From Frankia sp. (GTDB lineage: Bacteria > Actinomycetota > Actinomycetes > Frankiales > Frankiaceae), in the NCBI GenBank assembly GCA_019689615.1, contig JADGHD010000020.1:1-19443 (forward strand): a stretch of DNA of 19,443 bases, given 5' to 3'. The notes under the pieces were generated by a model, which did not search any database, was not told where the DNA came from, and worked only from the letters and a program-made list of their open reading frames with translations. Position 1 is the stretch's first letter. Each line of letters opens with the position of its first letter. Positions 1 through 7,172 of this stretch are shown here, piece after piece. The position numbers and the translations under genes were made by a program.

Positions 1-913
1 GTGGCTGGGTGGTCGGGGCGGCCGCGGGGCGCCCGCCGTCGGCGGCCACTGCCGGCCGGGCCGGCGGCTGGCCGGTCACCCGGCGGCCGTCGAGGCCGAC
101 CCCGCGGGCGGACAGCACCACCGCGAGCACGCCGCCGAGGACGACGGCCATGTCGGCGACGTTGAAGACCGGCCAGTGGTGCAGGTAGATCCAGTCGACG
201 ACGTGCCCGCGCAGCGGGCCGGGCGAGCGGACCAGCCGGTCGACGAGGTTGCCCATCGCGCCGCCGACGATCGCGCCGAGGACGAACGCCCAGCCGGTCG
301 AGCCCAGCCGGCGGGCCGTGACGACGATGACGACCACCACCGCGATCGCGATCAGGCTGAACACGACGGTGGCACCGCCGGCGATGCTGAACGCCGCGCC
401 GGAGTTGCGGGTCAGCCGCAGGTCGAGCACCTGCGGGACGAGCGTGACCGGGGCGCGCCCGGTGAGCTCGGCGACCGCGATGATCTTCGTGACGATGTCG
501 AGCGCCAGCACGACCGCCCAGGTGGCCACCAGGACCCGCAGCGGGCGCGAGCGCCAGCCGCGGGCCGGCCGGCCACCGTCAGGAGGCGGAGCCGCGGCGT
601 CCGGACCATCCGCGCCGGCTCGCGCGGGAACGCCGGGGCCCTCCGTCGGCCCCGGGCGCTGTTCCCGGGGCCCGACCGCGGGCTGGCGACCACGTGCCGA
701 CGGCCCGCGCGTGGTGCTGGCCGGCTCGCCGGGTCCGGCCGAACCGCTGCCCGGCCGCTCCCCGTCCGCGCCGGGCCGGGTGACCCCGCCGGCAGCTGGC
801 CCGCCGGTGGCCTTCCCGGCCGCCCGCTCGGGCTGGCGGCCCCAGTCCAGGTACGCGCGCTCGAGCGCCCGGGCGTCCGCGGCCGTGGCCGGGCCCTCGC
901 TGGTCTCGGGCAT
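1..913 (-). CDS. lspA: lipoprotein signal peptidase (signal peptidase II), 3' end beyond window
   Basis: LspA is the inner-membrane aspartyl protease that cleaves the signal peptide of diacylated prolipoproteins. From the ATG at 913, about the first 120 residues are a disordered Pro/Gly/Ala/Arg-rich extension. The membrane core follows, with a first helix near LVATWAVVLALDIVTKI. The family box NSGAAFS is present. The two catalytic aspartates lie in GNLVDR (D225) and VFNVADMAV (D254). After the last helix, a further 30 or so low-complexity residues run to the window edge without a stop, so the C-terminus is not seen. Family members are usually 160-200 residues, so this one is long at both ends. 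The start is uncertain: in-frame GTG codons at 940, 970 and 979 are alternatives, and none has a convincing ribosome binding site. The gene diverges from ileS. The identity is secure; the start and end are not. Confidence 0.9.
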   Translation of the reverse strand, partial: MPETSEGPATAADARALERAYLDWGRQPERAAGKATGGPAAGGVTRPGADGERPGSGSAGPGEPASTTRGPSARGRQPAVGPREQRPGPTEGPGVPARAGADGPDAAAPPPDGGRPARGWRSRPLRVLVATWAVVLALDIVTKIIAVAELTGRAPVTLVPQVLDLRLTRNSGAAFSIAGGATVVFSLIAIAVVVVIVVTARRLGSTGWAFVLGAIVGGAMGNLVDRLVRSPGPLRGHVVDWIYLHHWPVFNVADMAVVLGGVLAVVLSARGVGLDGRRVTGQPPARPAVAADGGRPAAAPTTQP

Positions 914-1062
914 CTCGTGACGCGGCCCCGGCCCGGGCACGTCGCCCTCGCTGGTCGGCGCCTCTCCCACGCCGTCCACGATACGTAAGGGGCCCACGAA
1001 GATCCCCAGGGGCGGTCACCCGCGGGCGGACCTCCGCCGTGCCGGTCTCCGGATCCCTCCGC

Positions 1063-1068
1063 TACGCT
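1063..1068 (+). promoter_or_regulatory. candidate -10 element for the ileS leader
   Basis: TACGCT fits the actinobacterial TAnnnT -10 pattern. It lies about 45 nt upstream of the first conserved T-box element, the right place for the leader transcript to start near 1075. I see no clear -35 element. This rests on motif and position only. Confidence 0.3.
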
Positions 1069-1090
1069 GGGGAGCAGCAATGCCAGCGGC

Positions 1091-1410
1091 AGGGCGTTGA
1101 CGGGACGAGTAGCGGCGGGCGCAGCCCAAGCGAGCCGGGGTTGGTGTGAGCCCGGTGGCCAGCGCGTCGTGAAGATCACCCCCGAGCCGCCGGGAGAACG
1201 CGCTCACCCGGTTCCTGGGCCCGGGCGTCAGTAGATCCGGCAGCCGCAGGCACGAACGAGGGGCCGTCGCCGGGTCAGCGGACCGGGCGGCGCGCAAGGA
1301 GGGTGGTACCGCGGTGCCGCCGCCAGCCCGCCAGCCGGCCGTGCCGGTCTGGGCGGGGCCATGGGCGGGGCGTCGTCCCTCCGCCGGCACAGCCAACGTC
1401 CGACGGAGAA
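1091..1410 (+). ncRNA. T-box leader (tRNA-Ile sensor) upstream of ileS
   Basis: This leader carries the hallmarks of a T-box riboswitch. GACGAGTAGC at 1104-1113 contains the AGTA that forms the 5' side of the specifier-loop S-turn. GTGAAGATCACC at 1170-1181 supplies the 3' side, with ATC (1175-1177) as the isoleucine specifier codon. The T-box itself, GGGTGGTACCGCGG, is at 1301-1314; its TGGT bulge pairs with the free NCCA end of uncharged tRNA. Downstream, CTCCG (1379-1383) can pair with CGGAG (1404-1408), which contains the only good Shine-Dalgarno-like GGAG before the ATG at 1427. No U-tract terminator is seen. This fits the translational class known for actinobacterial ileS, in which uncharged tRNA frees the ribosome binding site. 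The T-box identity is firm. The fold and exact ends are inferred. Confidence 0.88.
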
Positions 1411-1426
1411 CCGGAACCACGCAGCG

Positions 1427-4400
1427 ATGAGCACCCCCCACGACGCAGCCCCAGCCGCCTCGGGCGGCCCCGGCACCAGCCAGCAGGGCGCCGGCACCAC
1501 CGGCGCGGACCGCCAGGGGCGCTCGCCGATCACGCCGCTGCCGGCCCGGGTCGACCTGCCCGCCTTCGAGCGGGAGACGCTGCAGCGCTGGAAGGACACC
1601 AAGGTCTTCGAGCGCTCGCTCGAGGCCACCGCGAACGCGCCGCTGTGGGTCTTCTACGAGGGCCCGCCGACGGCGAACGGCAAGCCGGGCGTGCACCACG
1701 TCGAGGCGCGCGTCTTCAAGGACGTCTTCCCGCGCTACCGGACGATGAAGGGCTACCACGTCCCGCGCCGCGCCGGCTGGGACTGCCACGGCCTGCCGGT
1801 CGAGCTCACCGTCGAGAAGCAGCTCGGCTTCACCAGCAAGTCCGACATCGAGGCGTACGGCATCGCCGAGTTCAACGACAGGTGCCGGGAGTCGGTCCGC
1901 CAGCACGTCGCCGACTTCGCCGCGATGACCGAGCGGATGGGCTACTGGGTCGACTTCGACAACGCCTACTGGACGATGGACACCCCCTACATCGAGTCCG
2001 TCTGGTGGTCGTTGCAGCAGATCTTCAACAAGGGGCTGCTGGTCGAGGACTTCCGGGTGACGCCCTACTGCCCGCGGGACGAGACGCCGCTGTCCGACCA
2101 CGAGGTGTCGCAGGGCTACGAGGACGTCGCCGACCCGTCCGTCTACGTCCGGTTCCCGATCGTGCCCGGCACCGGGCCGCTCGGTGACCGGTTCACCGCC
2201 GAGCTCGACGCCCGGCTGCTGGTCTGGACGACGACCCCGTGGACGCTGGTGTCGAACACGGCAGTGGCCGCCCACCCGGACGTGACCTACGTGCTCGCCC
2301 GCACCCCGGCCGGCGAGCACCTGGTGGTCGCCGAGCCGCTGCTGGCCGCGGCGGTCGGCGAGGACGCCGAGGTGGTCGACCGGTTCACCGGCGCCCAGCT
2401 CGCCGGCACCCGCTACCGGCGGCCGTTCGAGCTGCTGGCGGCCGAGCGGTTCGAGCCGGGCGCCGACGGCGTCACCGGCCGGCTGGCGCACGGGGCGAGC
2501 CCGGCCGCGCCGCACTCGGTGCTGCTCGCCGACTACGTGACCACCACCGACGGCACCGGCCTGGTCCATCAGGCGCCCGCGTTCGGCGCCGAGGACCTCG
2601 CGGTCTGCCGGGCGCACGGGCTGCCGGTGGTCAACCCGATCGGCTCGGACGGCCGGTTCCTGCCCGAGGTGCCGCTCGTCGGCGGGAAGTTCTTCAAGGA
2701 CGCCGACGCGCCGCTCACCGCCGACCTCGAGGCCAGGGGCCTGCTCTGGCGGGGCACCAGCTACGTGCACAGCTACCCGCACTGCTGGCGCTGCCACACG
2801 CCGCTGATCTACTACCCGCTGCCCAGCTGGTACATCCGCACCACGGCCATCCGCGACCGGCTGGTCGAGGAGAACGAGCGCACCTCCTGGCACCCGGAGC
2901 GGATCAAGCACGGCCGCTACGGCGAGTGGCTGCGCAACAACGTGGACTGGGCGCTGTCCCGCAACCGCTACTGGGGCACCCCGCTGCCGATCTGGCGGTG
3001 CGAGCACGACCCGGCCCACCTCGTCTGCGTCGGCTCGCTGGCCGAGCTGTCCACGCTCGCCGGCCGGGACCTGTCCGGGCTCGACCCGCACCGGCCGTAC
3101 ATCGACGAGGTGACGCTGCCCTGCCAGGCCGAGGGCTGCGCCGGCACCGCCCGCCGGGTGCCCGAGGTGATCGACGTCTGGTACGACAGCGGCGCGATGC
3201 CGTTCGCCCAGTGGGGGGCGCCGCACCGCAACCAGGCGGAGTTCGAGCGCAGCTACCCGGCGCAGTACATCTGCGAGGCGATCGACCAGACCCGCGGCTG
3301 GTTCTACACGCTGATGGCCGTCGGCACGCTGGTCTTCGACCGGTCGTCCTACGAGACCGTGCTGTGCCTGGGCCTGCTGCTGGACGCCGAGGGCCGCAAG
3401 ATGAGCAAGCACCTCGGCAACGTGCTCGACCCGATCGCGCTGTTCGAGCAGCACGGGGCGGACGCGGTGCGCTGGCTGATGCTGGCCGGCGGCTCGCCGT
3501 GGTCCGACCGCCGGGTCGGCCACGAGGCGATCGAGGACATCGTCCGCAAGGTCCTGCTCACGTACTGGAACACCGCGTCGTTCTTCGCGCTGTACGCCTC
3601 GGCCGCCGGCTGGAACCCGGCGAAGCCGCCGGCGACGCGTCCGGTCGCGCAGCGGTCGGTGCTGGACCGCTGGGCGCTGTCCGAGCTCGCGGCGACCGTC
3701 CGCGAGGCCGACGAGGCGCTGGCCGGGTTCGACTCGCTGCGGGCCGGGCGCCGGCTCGCCCGGTTCATCGACGACCTGTCCAACTGGTACGTCCGCCGGT
3801 CGCGGCGGCGGTTCTGGGACGGCGACCCGGACGCGCTCGACACCCTCTACCGCTGCCTCGACGGGCTGACCCGGGCGCTGGCGCCGCTGACGCCGTTCCT
3901 GACGGACTGGCTGTGGGCGCGCCTGTTCGCCGGGTCCGACGCGCCGGGGGTGCCCGACTCGGTGCACCTGGCGAGCTGGCCACAGCTGCCGGCCGAGTGG
4001 GTCGACGAGACGCTGTCCGAGCAGATGGCGCTGGTCCGGCGGATCGTCGAGCTCGGCCGCTCGGCCCGGGCGAGCAGCGGGGTGCGCACCCGCCAGCCGC
4101 TGCCGCGGGCGGTCGTCGGCGGGGCGGCGTTCGATGCGCTGCCCGCGGGGCTGCGCGCCCAGATCGCCGAGGAGCTCAACGTCAGCGTGGTCGAGGCGGC
4201 CACGGCGGACGTCGTCGACGTGACGGTCAAGCCGAACTTCCGGGCCCTTGGCCGCCGGTTCGGCAAGCGCACCCAGGCGGTCGCGGCGGCCATCGCCGGC
4301 GCCGGCCGGCCGGTCGACGGCCGGCTGGCGGTCGAGGTCGACGGCGAGCGGATCGAGCTGTCGGGCGACGAGCTGATCATCACCGAGACGCCGCGCCAGG

Positions 4401-4735
4401 GCTGGGCGGTGACCTCGGAGTCCGGCCTGTCGGTCGCGCTCGACCTGGAGATCACGCCGGAGCTGGAGCGCGCCGGCCTGGCCCGGGACGTGGTCCGGGT
4501 GCTGCAGGACGCCCGCAAGGGCTCCGGGCTGGAGATCACCGACCGGATCGACGTCTGGTGGACGGCCGAGCGGCCGGACGTCGCGGAGGCGCTGCGCGAG
4601 CACGCCGAGACCGTGGCCGCGGAGGTGCTGGCGGTCGGCTTCCGGGAGGGTGGGCTGCCGGACGGCACCCATCACCGTGCCCCGGAGCTGGGGTTGACGT
4701 TCGCCATGGGGGTCGTGGAGCCGGCCGCCCGCTGA
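1427..4735 (+). CDS. ileS: isoleucyl-tRNA synthetase
   Basis: This class I synthetase charges tRNA-Ile and hydrolyses mischarged valine. From the ATG at 1427 it has 1102 residues. The HIGH-box equivalent is GVHHVEAR (about residues 88-95), preceded by FYEGPPTANGKP. The CP1 editing domain shows WTTTPWTLVSNTAV and GTGLVHQAPAFGAED. Metal-binding-type cysteines follow in CWRCHTP. The catalytic core continues through WYDSGAMPFAQW and DQTRGWFYTL to the KMSKH loop (658-662), then the anticodon-binding helical domain. The length and sequence match the large eukaryote-like (IleRS2) type found in actinobacteria, which is often naturally mupirocin-tolerant; that phenotype is an inference. An in-frame ATG at 1361 would add 22 basic residues but lies upstream of the sequestered GGAG, so I prefer 1427. 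The gene is transcribed against the dcw train and controlled by the T-box leader. Confidence 0.96.
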   Translation: MSTPHDAAPAASGGPGTSQQGAGTTGADRQGRSPITPLPARVDLPAFERETLQRWKDTKVFERSLEATANAPLWVFYEGPPTANGKPGVHHVEARVFKDVFPRYRTMKGYHVPRRAGWDCHGLPVELTVEKQLGFTSKSDIEAYGIAEFNDRCRESVRQHVADFAAMTERMGYWVDFDNAYWTMDTPYIESVWWSLQQIFNKGLLVEDFRVTPYCPRDETPLSDHEVSQGYEDVADPSVYVRFPIVPGTGPLGDRFTAELDARLLVWTTTPWTLVSNTAVAAHPDVTYVLARTPAGEHLVVAEPLLAAAVGEDAEVVDRFTGAQLAGTRYRRPFELLAAERFEPGADGVTGRLAHGASPAAPHSVLLADYVTTTDGTGLVHQAPAFGAEDLAVCRAHGLPVVNPIGSDGRFLPEVPLVGGKFFKDADAPLTADLEARGLLWRGTSYVHSYPHCWRCHTPLIYYPLPSWYIRTTAIRDRLVEENERTSWHPERIKHGRYGEWLRNNVDWALSRNRYWGTPLPIWRCEHDPAHLVCVGSLAELSTLAGRDLSGLDPHRPYIDEVTLPCQAEGCAGTARRVPEVIDVWYDSGAMPFAQWGAPHRNQAEFERSYPAQYICEAIDQTRGWFYTLMAVGTLVFDRSSYETVLCLGLLLDAEGRKMSKHLGNVLDPIALFEQHGADAVRWLMLAGGSPWSDRRVGHEAIEDIVRKVLLTYWNTASFFALYASAAGWNPAKPPATRPVAQRSVLDRWALSELAATVREADEALAGFDSLRAGRRLARFIDDLSNWYVRRSRRRFWDGDPDALDTLYRCLDGLTRALAPLTPFLTDWLWARLFAGSDAPGVPDSVHLASWPQLPAEWVDETLSEQMALVRRIVELGRSARASSGVRTRQPLPRAVVGGAAFDALPAGLRAQIAEELNVSVVEAATADVVDVTVKPNFRALGRRFGKRTQAVAAAIAGAGRPVDGRLAVEVDGERIELSGDELIITETPRQGWAVTSESGLSVALDLEITPELERAGLARDVVRVLQDARKGSGLEITDRIDVWWTAERPDVAEALREHAETVAAEVLAVGFREGGLPDGTHHRAPELGLTFAMGVVEPAAR

Positions 4736-4758
4736 TCAGGAGCAGGTGTTCGCTGGCT

Positions 4759-4779
4759 GGCGCCCGCCCGACGGGCGCC
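4759..4779. terminator. hairpin between the convergent ileS and dcw train
   Basis: A perfect 8-bp inverted repeat, GGCGCCCG and CGGGCGCC, is separated by the loop CCCGA. It begins 24 nt after the ileS stop and 32 nt beyond the stop of the convergent small membrane gene. No T-tract follows on either strand, which is common in GC-rich actinomycetes. The position between two convergent 3' ends is the main argument for a bidirectional terminator. Confidence 0.5.
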
Positions 4780-4810
4780 GGCCGGCGGCCGCCGAGGCGT
4801 GTCGCCGCTG

Positions 4811-4993
4811 CTAGGAGCGCCGCGCTGAGCCGGGTACCGCGCGCTGGACCCGGCGGGCCGCGCCCAGCGGGAGCAGCCCGGCCGCCAGCAGGGTCACCAC
4901 CAGCGAGGCGTAGACGCAGGCGCTCGGCCCGGCCACCCCCACGATCAGCAGGACGGCCGACACCGCCAGCAGCAGCCCGCTGATCATGATCAC
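4811..4993 (-). CDS. small two-helix membrane protein, function unknown
   Basis: This is a 60-residue protein beginning MIMISGLLLAVSAVLL. It has two predicted membrane helices (about residues 3-22 and 26-46) and a short basic tail rich in arginine. I do not recognise a named family. It lies last in the train, about 270 nt downstream of divIVA. In mycobacteria a small membrane protein (Rv2144c) also follows wag31, so the position is suggestive, although I could not establish homology. The start is either the ATG at 4993 or the second ATG two codons later. Only a weak GGTGG lies upstream. The hydrophobic pattern and stop placement support a real gene, but the short length leaves doubt. Confidence 0.6.
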   Translation of the reverse strand: MIMISGLLLAVSAVLLIVGVAGPSACVYASLVVTLLAAGLLPLGAARRVQRAVPGSARRS

Positions 4994-5030
4994 TGGTTCA
5001 CCACCAGACTCGGACGGCGCCAGGCGCCGA

Positions 5031-5064
5031 CAACCAACGCATCAGGTCAACCAACGCATCAGGT
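5031..5064. repeat. perfect tandem duplication, 2 x 17 bp
   Basis: CAACCAACGCATCAGGT occurs twice back to back (5031-5047 and 5048-5064). It lies in the 267-nt space between divIVA and the small membrane gene, in sequence of lower GC than its surroundings. I see no gene or clear promoter in that space apart from this repeat and the duplication beside the divIVA stop. Confidence 0.9.
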
Positions 5065-5231
5065 CGCGAGGATCAGGCCGCGCGGCCACGCTGGCGCGCG
5101 GCGCCCGCGCGGCACCGGCAGGCAGGGTCCCCGCCTGGGCGTCACGGCGCGGGGTCCGGGTGCCCGGCCACGGACGCGTCGTCGCGTCGCCGCCCGCCGG
5201 GCGGCAGCGCTCCCCCGGTCCGGCAGACAAC

Positions 5232-5268
5232 GGCCCTGCTCAGTAGTTGTCGGGCCCTGCTCAGTAGT
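5232..5268. repeat. 16-bp direct repeat spanning the divIVA stop codon
   Basis: GGCCCTGCTCAGTAGT occurs at 5232-5247 and 5253-5268 with a period of 21. The second copy contains the divIVA stop and last codons. The first copy lies just past the stop, so the end of the gene appears to have been duplicated downstream. Confidence 0.85.
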
Positions 5269-6172
5269 CGCTGACGTGGGCGCGCGGGTCGTGGGTGGCG
5301 ACGCCGTTCTGCATCGCGACGCCCGCGCCCATCTGCGGGGCCTGCTGCTGGTACCCGCCAGCGGCCACCCCGACCCCGGCCGGCTGCTGCGCCGGCTGGC
5401 CACCGGTGCCCGGGTTCAGGCCGGGCCGAGGCTGCGCGCCCGCGCCAACGGCCGGCTGCGTCGGCATGCCGTCGAGGTCGCGCAGCTGCATCTCCAGGTA
5501 GGCGCGCAGCCGGGTGCGGTACTCGCGCTCGAACGCGCGCAGCTGCTCGACCTGGCCCTCGAGCCGGCGCTTGTCGTCCTCCAGGCCGCCGAGCTGCTCG
5601 GCGACGTGGGCCCGCGCCTCGGCGATGATCCGGTCGGCGTCCGCGCGGGCCTCCCGGCGGGCACGCTCGGACTCGGCGCGCGCCTCGCGCAGCGCCTCGT
5701 CGGCGGTCCGCTGGGCGAGCACCAGGGTCCGCGCCACCCGCTGCTCGATCTCCGCCTCGAGCTGGGAGTTGGCCGTCCGGTTCGCACCCCCGACCGCCGG
5801 CATGACCTGGGTCGGGCCGCCGGGGATCGGCACCGGCGAGGTGGACGGGCCGCGCGCGGCCGCCTGGGCCGCCTGGGCCTGGGCCTGCTGGAGCTGGGAC
5901 TGCGCCTGGGCCAGCGCCCGGCGATTCTCCTCCAGCTGCCGGCGAAGCTGCTGGTTCTCCTCGATGAGCTGCGCCGGCGCGCCGGGGCCGCCGCCACCGG
6001 TACGGCGCGCCTCGTCGAGCTGCCGACGCAGGTCGGCGTTCTCGTCGAGCAGGCGGGTCAGCTCCGCCTCGACCTCGTCGAGGAACGTGTCGACCTCGTC
6101 CTCGTTGTAGCCCGTGCGGAACCTCGTCGGGCTGAAGACCTTGTTCTGGACATCCTGTGGTGTCAGCGCCAC
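5261..6172 (-). CDS. divIVA: polar growth and septum-site protein DivIVA (Wag31)
   Basis: DivIVA binds negatively curved membrane at poles and septa and, in actinobacteria, directs tip growth. The 303-residue protein starts with the conserved lipid-binding domain, MALTPQDVQNKVFSPTRF, where F18/R19 fall in the membrane-inserting loop, followed by GYNEDEVDTFLDEVEAEL. A coiled coil runs to about residue 105. A Pro/Gly/Ser linker covers about 107-135. A second long coiled coil runs about 137-232, rich in Glu/Arg/Ala. A Gln/Gly/Pro-rich tail ends in HVSDY. The start is GTG, preceded by AAGGGGAGG with a spacing of 8 nt, which fixes it well. The gene follows yggT after 96 nt, a gap that may hold its own promoter, though I found no convincing -35/-10 pair. 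Confidence 0.96.
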   Translation of the reverse strand: MALTPQDVQNKVFSPTRFRTGYNEDEVDTFLDEVEAELTRLLDENADLRRQLDEARRTGGGGPGAPAQLIEENQQLRRQLEENRRALAQAQSQLQQAQAQAAQAAARGPSTSPVPIPGGPTQVMPAVGGANRTANSQLEAEIEQRVARTLVLAQRTADEALREARAESERARREARADADRIIAEARAHVAEQLGGLEDDKRRLEGQVEQLRAFEREYRTRLRAYLEMQLRDLDGMPTQPAVGAGAQPRPGLNPGTGGQPAQQPAGVGVAAGGYQQQAPQMGAGVAMQNGVATHDPRAHVSDY

Positions 6173-6268
6173 GTCGTCGCCTCCCCTTGCGGCATCGCCG
6201 CTCCCCTGAGAGAGGGCGGTCTACGAGCAGTCTCCCGCGTCCATGTCAGCGGCTCGCACATGCCCCCG

Positions 6269-6523
6269 TTACAGCTGAACGGCATAACTGCGCAACACCA
6301 CGATCACGATGAACAAGAGCAGGAAACCGAGGTCGAAGGCTACGTTCCCGACTCGCAGCGGTGGGATGACTCTCCGGAGGAGTCGCAACGGAGGGTCAGT
6401 CGCCGTGTACACGACCTCACAGATGACCACCAGCACGCCCGTGGGCCGGAACGAGCGGCTCAACGACTGCACCAGGTCGATGATCGCCCGCGCGATCAGG
6501 AGCACGAGGTACACGGTCAGCAC
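6269..6523 (-). CDS. yggT: YggT family membrane protein
   Basis: This small integral membrane protein belongs to the YggT family, which sits between sepF and divIVA in Gram-positive dcw regions. Its molecular role is not well defined. It shows two hydrophobic segments: VYLVLLIARAIIDLVQSL near the start and VAFDLGFLLLFIVIVVL near the end. Between them lies the conserved stretch DPPLRLLRRVIPPLRVG. The coordinates use the first canonical start, a GTG at 6523, giving 84 residues. That GTG has no ribosome binding site. A strong GGGAGAGG lies 5 nt before an in-frame ATC at 6553, and starting there would add ten residues (beginning ISALGTAIYW) that match the usual family N-terminus. The true start is therefore probably 6553. 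The family call is confident. Confidence 0.9.
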   Translation of the reverse strand: MLTVYLVLLIARAIIDLVQSLSRSFRPTGVLVVICEVVYTATDPPLRLLRRVIPPLRVGNVAFDLGFLLLFIVIVVLRSYAVQL

Positions 6524-6550
6524 CCAGTAGATCGCGGTACCTAGAGCGCT

Positions 6551-6566
6551 GATGGCTACCTCTCCC
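6551..6566 (-). promoter_or_regulatory. ribosome binding site and probable ATC start of yggT
   Basis: On the minus strand GGGAGAGG (6566-6559) is followed by TAGCC and then ATC (6553-6551), in frame with yggT. An in-frame TAG at 6559-6557 blocks any earlier start. The next canonical start, the GTG at 6523, is 35 nt from the site, too far for normal initiation. Confidence 0.5.
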
Positions 6567-6578
6567 TGGTTACGGCGG

Positions 6579-6610
6579 GACGCCGTCGGGGCTTACGCCC
6601 CGGCGGCGTC
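6579..6610 (-). other. 14-bp intercistronic hairpin between sepF and yggT
   Basis: Two 14-nt arms (6579-6592 and 6597-6610) enclose a 4-nt loop. In the minus-strand transcript the loop reads GUAA, a GNRA tetraloop, and the stem has a single C-A mismatch. The hairpin begins inside the sepF stop codon and ends 12 nt before the yggT ribosome binding site. It has no T-tract. It may act as a processing or stability element, or as a weak attenuator between the two genes. Confidence 0.6.
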
Positions 6611-7163
6611 AGGACTGGTTGTAGAACCCGCCCTCGCGGATGCGAGCCTTGTCACTCTCGGTGACTTGGACGTTCGCCGGGGTAAGCAGGAAGACCTTGT
6701 TGGTCACCCTCTCGATCCTCCCGTGCAGCCCGAAGATCAGGCCCGACGCGAAATCGATCAATCTCTTGGCGTCGACATCGTCCATCTCGGTGAGGTTCAT
6801 GATAACGGGGGTACCGTCCCGGAACTCCTCACCGATCTGCTTCGCCTCATTGTAGCTCCGAGGCTGCAGCGTGGTGATCCGGTAGGGAGAGGGCTCCTCG
6901 ACCGCCGCCATCCGGCGCATTGGCACCGGCCCCGCCGGACGCAGCGGCTCCACCTGGCCCCGCCTGCTCATCGGCGGCTCCTCACGTGCGTCCAGACGGC
7001 GCACCGTGCGGTCCAACGGGACGGGGTCGTGCATGTCCCGGTGCACGTCCCGCCGGTCGTCGTGACCCCGGTGGTCGTCGTCGTACTCTTCCTCGTCGTC
7101 GATGTAGTCGTCGTCCTCCTCGGCCAGACCGAGGTAGACCATCGCCCTGCGCCCGAGCCCCAT
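6609..7163 (-). CDS. sepF: FtsZ membrane anchor SepF
   Basis: SepF is a cytoplasmic protein that tethers FtsZ to the membrane and bundles its filaments; it is essential in actinobacteria, which lack FtsA. The 184-residue protein begins MGLGRRAMVYLGL, an amphipathic membrane-binding helix. A very acidic stretch of Asp/Glu (residues 15-30) and a charged linker rich in His/Arg/Asp follow. The folded SepF core spans about 93-180: YRITTLQPRSYNEAKQIG, then GTPVIMNLTEMDDVDAKRL and DFASGLIFGLHGRIERV. The start is the ATG at 7163, with a weak AGAG upstream. It lies 9 nt after ylmE, so the two are very likely co-transcribed. The length is normal for actinobacterial SepF. Confidence 0.96.
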   Translation of the reverse strand: MGLGRRAMVYLGLAEEDDDYIDDEEEYDDDHRGHDDRRDVHRDMHDPVPLDRTVRRLDAREEPPMSRRGQVEPLRPAGPVPMRRMAAVEEPSPYRITTLQPRSYNEAKQIGEEFRDGTPVIMNLTEMDDVDAKRLIDFASGLIFGLHGRIERVTNKVFLLTPANVQVTESDKARIREGGFYNQS

Positions 7164-7172
7164 GGCGCGACT

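Noticed and set aside
1016..4675. A 1219-codon open frame antisense to ileS, and other long frames in ileS on both strands
   Set aside because: At this GC content stop codons are rare in off-frames. The antisense translation is Arg/Pro/Gly/Ala/Val/Asp/His-rich with no recognisable domain, while the ileS frame carries all the synthetase motifs.
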